Origin: Lentisphaerae bacterium GWF2_49_21 | GTDB lineage: Bacteria > Verrucomicrobiota > Lentisphaeria > Victivallales > GWF2-50-93 | Direction: 5' to 3' | Assembly (NCBI GenBank): GCA_001804805.1 | Contig: MHBH01000081.1 | Span: 1 to 54,537, forward strand | DNA: 54,537 bases | The notes under the pieces: generated by a model | Seen by the model: the letters and a program-made list of their open reading frames with translations, nothing else | What the model was told of the DNA's origin: nothing | Databases searched by the model: none | Made by a program: the position numbers and the translations under genes | Part shown: positions 52,195 to 54,537 of the stretch, one piece after another | Numbering within the stretch: position 1 is the stretch's first letter | Layout: each line of letters begins with the position of its first letter

Positions 52195-52818
52195 ATGCAG
52201 CTTGTCAAAGCACATGCTGGAATTTTAAAGCTGGGCCAGACGGTTTTCAGCACATCTGACATTGCCGTATATCTTCAAGTTTCAGAATCGCATGCGAACA
52301 AGATGCTGAGCAGGTTGCGTGCTGCCGGGCTTCTTCTCCATATCCGCAGGGGGCTTTGGGGTATTCCCGGGAAAATAGATCCTCTTTCCCTGCCAGAACT
52401 GCTGACTTTCCCATACCCGGCCTATGTGTCGCTGCAGAGCGCGCTTTATTATCATGGGATCATCTCACAGATGCCTTCGATCATATACGCCGTGTCTCTT
52501 GCAAGGACTAGGAACTTTTCAACACCACTTGGAACTGTTTCCATCCATCACATAAAACCGGATTTCTTTTTCGGATACGAAAACTTCGGGACAGGAAAGA
52601 TTAAAATGGCATCGGCTGAAAAGGCTCTTTTGGATTTTATATACCTTGGTCCGGCAAAATCAAGAATTTTCAAGGCGCTTCCTGAATTTGAACTTGCCAG
52701 GGGATTCAAACGGACAAAAGCCCTGAAGATGCTCTCAGAAATAAAATCCGATAAAAGAAGGAATATGGTGATGAAGCGGTTCAGCCAGATGCTTGAAGGA
52801 TTGAATCATGATCTTTAA
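52195..52818 (+). CDS. AbiEi-type antitoxin / transcriptional regulator
   Basis: A 207-residue protein from ATG 52195 (GGAG upstream; the TTG 6 nt earlier is unlikely). It has an N-terminal winged helix (TVFSTSDIAVYLQVSESHAN, LSRLRAAGLLLHIRRGLWGI) and the AbiEi_4-like C-terminal domain (LPELLTFPYPAYVSLQSALY, then ASAEKALLDFIYLGP). It should repress the promoter at 51353-51402 and neutralise the toxin. Canonical AbiE operons have the antitoxin first; here the order is reversed. Confidence 0.85.
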   Translation: MQLVKAHAGILKLGQTVFSTSDIAVYLQVSESHANKMLSRLRAAGLLLHIRRGLWGIPGKIDPLSLPELLTFPYPAYVSLQSALYYHGIISQMPSIIYAVSLARTRNFSTPLGTVSIHHIKPDFFFGYENFGTGKIKMASAEKALLDFIYLGPAKSRIFKALPEFELARGFKRTKALKMLSEIKSDKRRNMVMKRFSQMLEGLNHDL

Positions 52819-52861
52819 AGGTTCCCTTAAATGAAAAATCCAATGTCCGTGATATATTAAT

Positions 52862-52918
52862 ATCCTGAAAATCCTGCCTGCCGCGCCGTAGCAATCAGGA
52901 CGGAGGCGGGTTATCCTG
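52862..52918. repeat. Interspersed repeat related to the one near mrr
   Basis: ATCCTGAAAATCCTG (52862-52876) is the exact reverse complement of 43714-43728. A GC-rich spacer and a second TATCCTGTC follow near 52913. It lies in the gap upstream of the response regulator gene. Confidence 0.6.
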
Positions 52919-52944
52919 TCAAAGATAAAATTGGAGTTCAAAAG

Positions 52945-53388
52945 GTGACGAAACATAAAGTACTGGTCATAGACGATGAATACACCCTGCTGAGGCTGGT
53001 GCAGATGCTCCTGTCGCGCAAGGGATATGACGTCACTGTCGCGCTGTCATCGCCCGACGGCAGGAACATGCTTACAAAGAACGGTCCTGTCGATGTAATA
53101 ATACTCGACCTCATGATGCCCAAGGAGAGCGGATTCGCATTCCTCGAATGGAAGGACGCTCAGCCCGAGGAGATCAAGAGGATTCCGGTGATAATAAACA
53201 CCGCCAAGAACATCAAGGAGGAGGAACTTGCATTCCTCCAGCCCCGGAGCGCCAAGATCGTGATGAAGGAAATGAATTTCACGGAGAACCTGACCGCCCA
53301 GATAGACTCCCTGTTCAAGGAGAAGCAGGAAACTGCACCAGCATCAACACCGCCGCCAGCGGCAACGCCCCTGCAGACACCCCCGTAA
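52945..53388 (+). CDS. Single-domain response regulator
   Basis: A 147-residue receiver-only protein starting at GTG 52945. VLVIDDEYTLLRLVQMLLSR holds the acidic pair, VIILDLMMPKESG the phospho-Asp, IINTAKN the Thr, and VMKEMNF the Lys (usual KP is KE). The C-terminal ~20 residues are a Pro/Ala/Thr-rich tail without an output domain. It may be a CheY-like relay partner of an unlinked kinase. Confidence 0.88.
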   Translation: MTKHKVLVIDDEYTLLRLVQMLLSRKGYDVTVALSSPDGRNMLTKNGPVDVIILDLMMPKESGFAFLEWKDAQPEEIKRIPVIINTAKNIKEEELAFLQPRSAKIVMKEMNFTENLTAQIDSLFKEKQETAPASTPPPAATPLQTPP

Positions 53389-53466
53389 GCTGAGACAAAA
53401 ATCCCAACTTCCAGACAATTCCCGTATTTCAAACTAAGATAAATAAAAGAACAGCTCTTGCGAGAT

Positions 53467-53491
53467 ATAAATTTTGTGCAACAAAATTTAT
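53467..53491. terminator. Bidirectional terminator
   Basis: ATAAATTTTGT (53467-53477) and ACAAAATTTAT (53481-53491) form a perfect 11-bp stem around GCA. It lies between the response regulator and the convergent GNAT gene and includes the GNAT stop codon. Confidence 0.75.
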
Positions 53492-53907
53492 TTCAGCAGC
53501 ATCGGGACATGTTTCTTCATTTTCTGGAAGCCTAGACGCTTGTAGAATTTTTCCGTGCCCGGCTGGGCGACAAGGCCTATCCAGTCGATTTTTTTCGAAC
53601 GAAGGTGTTTAACTATGGCTTTGATGATCTCTGCCCCGAGTCCGTTTCCCCGGTATTTTTTCAGCACAACCACGTCCTGGATGTAGGCATCGCTGCAGCC
53701 GTCGGAGATTCCTCGTCCCATCCCGATCATCTCACCATCACGGAATGCGGCCGCGAAACAGAAGGAGTCCTTGACGATCCTGTCCAGGAATGAAAGATTC
53801 TTCGAGAAGTCATCGCGCCACCATCCTGCGTCCTTGTAGAGACAGATGATGTCTTCCCGCTTTGCCTTGCGGAGGAACCGTATTTTGATGTCTGCAGATT
53901 TTTTCAT
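53488..53907 (-). CDS. GNAT family N-acetyltransferase
   Basis: A 139-residue acetyltransferase. SDAYIQDVVVLKKYRGNGLG then AEIIKAIVKHL is motif A with the acetyl-CoA pyrophosphate loop (R-G-N-G-L-G). WIGLVAQPGTEKFYKRLGFQ is motif B. The N-terminal part (YKDAGWWRDDFSKNLSFLDR) resembles GNATs that act on small amines. Its start overlaps the stop of the upstream gene as ATGA, so the two are coupled. The substrate is unknown. Confidence 0.9.
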   Translation of the reverse strand: MKKSADIKIRFLRKAKREDIICLYKDAGWWRDDFSKNLSFLDRIVKDSFCFAAAFRDGEMIGMGRGISDGCSDAYIQDVVVLKKYRGNGLGAEIIKAIVKHLRSKKIDWIGLVAQPGTEKFYKRLGFQKMKKHVPMLLK

Positions 53908-54356
53908 TTGGTGAAAATAGTTTTAAGCTGGGATATGCTCATGAAGATACGCTTCGGACCGTATTCGTTATTATACTCGAATTCCTCCCCGAACTCTTTT
54001 TTAATATCCGCATCCTTCGTGTCCGTAAATCCAGCAATGTAGATCCTGCTTCCATCAGGTTCCTGCCATTCTTTAAGGTTTGTGAAATATTCAGTTCCGC
54101 GGGCTTTGGCGATTTCATAGAATGCCCGCACGATGAACATGCTTGATCCGACGGATGATCCCATTTTCTCGTAGGTGAGCCTGATTTTCGATGTCTTGGC
54201 GTTGCGTTCAAGTTCAACGAGCTTCATCTTGCTCTTGGGATCGCCATAGTCCGCTGAGTCGATCTTAATCAATGGCATTGGGCCTTTATCCGCCTCGGCA
54301 CAGTAGATGGAGGAGGAGCATAAGCCCACAAGCAATAATACGATCATTATTTTCAT
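53904..54356 (-). CDS. Small exported protein of unknown function
   Basis: A 150-residue protein if started at ATG 54356 (AGGA upstream), giving a signal peptide MKIMIVLLLVGLCSSSIYCA with cleavage near AEA. The alternative ATG 54446 would add 30 polar residues before this helix, which is unlikely. The mature part has beta-rich stretches (SKIRLTYEKMGSSVGSSMFI, PDGSRIYIAGFTDTKD) and no recognised motif. It is coupled to the GNAT gene by ATGA. The remaining bases to 54,537 hold no gene I can support. Confidence 0.6.
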   Translation of the reverse strand: MKIMIVLLLVGLCSSSIYCAEADKGPMPLIKIDSADYGDPKSKMKLVELERNAKTSKIRLTYEKMGSSVGSSMFIVRAFYEIAKARGTEYFTNLKEWQEPDGSRIYIAGFTDTKDADIKKEFGEEFEYNNEYGPKRIFMSISQLKTIFTK

Positions 54357-54537
54357 TTTTATCCTGGCTTTCTTTGAACTTCCATGGTCTGGCAACGAAG
54401 CGAAGTTGCAAGAACCAGCATGGTTCTGGGATTTATTTTCTTTCATGCCTGTAATCAGGTTTTTTATTTACTAATAGTCTCATAATAATAACAAGTCATG
54501 CTGAAGCGTAAATTGTTTCAGGTGCTTGAAAAAAAGA

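Noticed and set aside
1-54537. CRISPR arrays, tRNA and rRNA genes.
   Set aside because: No regularly spaced identical repeats, no cloverleaf with a TTC-purine arm, and no conserved rRNA segment was seen on either strand.

Overview
This 54.5 kb chromosomal window most likely comes from a member of the Lentisphaerota (Victivallis/Lentisphaera-like) in the PVC group. That placement is an inference from gene content: a type II secretion-style pseudopilin with a C-terminal VDGH motif, many sugar oxidoreductases beside LacI/GntR/AraC/IclR regulators, an FAD-dependent oxidoreductase of the PF12831 type, a glycyl radical enzyme, and A/T-rich intergenic micro-repeats.

Bases 1-21,900 are an accessory carbohydrate region. 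It holds a pseudopilin (5' end off the window), a GntR/LacI hybrid regulator, a TIM-barrel hydrolase-like protein, an MFS transporter, an SDR, an FAD oxidoreductase, and an IclR / AGE-epimerase / DUF4434-like operon. On the minus strand follows a LacI / sugar isomerase / two Gfo-Idh-MocA operon with a textbook promoter and operator, then an AraC gene. Last is a compact anaerobic module of a glycyl radical enzyme and its activase, read divergently from its own AraC regulator. Decayed genes lie between these: an IclR tail, a GH5-like N-terminus, a methyltransferase and a transposase tail.

Bases 21,843-25,700 are a nested mobile element. A multi-ORF IS481/IS3-like element is interrupted by a complete 1,705-bp IS4 (IS231-like) element with terminal inverted repeats and an 11-bp target duplication. 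Rejoining the flanks restores the transposase reading frame.

Bases 25,700-31,130 are an integrase island: a retron-like reverse transcriptase overlapping a small basic membrane protein, a hairpin-rich non-coding stretch upstream, a phage-type regulator, an excisionase-like HTH protein, a winged-helix protein and a tyrosine recombinase, ending next to mnmG.

Bases 31,156-54,537 are mainly core genome. They hold mnmG, a YfgM-like TPR protein, a pseudokinase, a LOG-family protein, a hybrid histidine kinase, and the minus-strand block tyrS-mrr-comF-accD-ffs(SRP RNA)-dnaX-ebfC-recR. After these come a large secreted deacetylase-like/beta-propeller protein, two lipoproteins, a YhcH/YiaL protein, an AbiE-type toxin-antitoxin pair in reversed order, a response regulator, a GNAT acetyltransferase and a small exported protein. 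No tRNA, 16S/23S rRNA or CRISPR array was seen.
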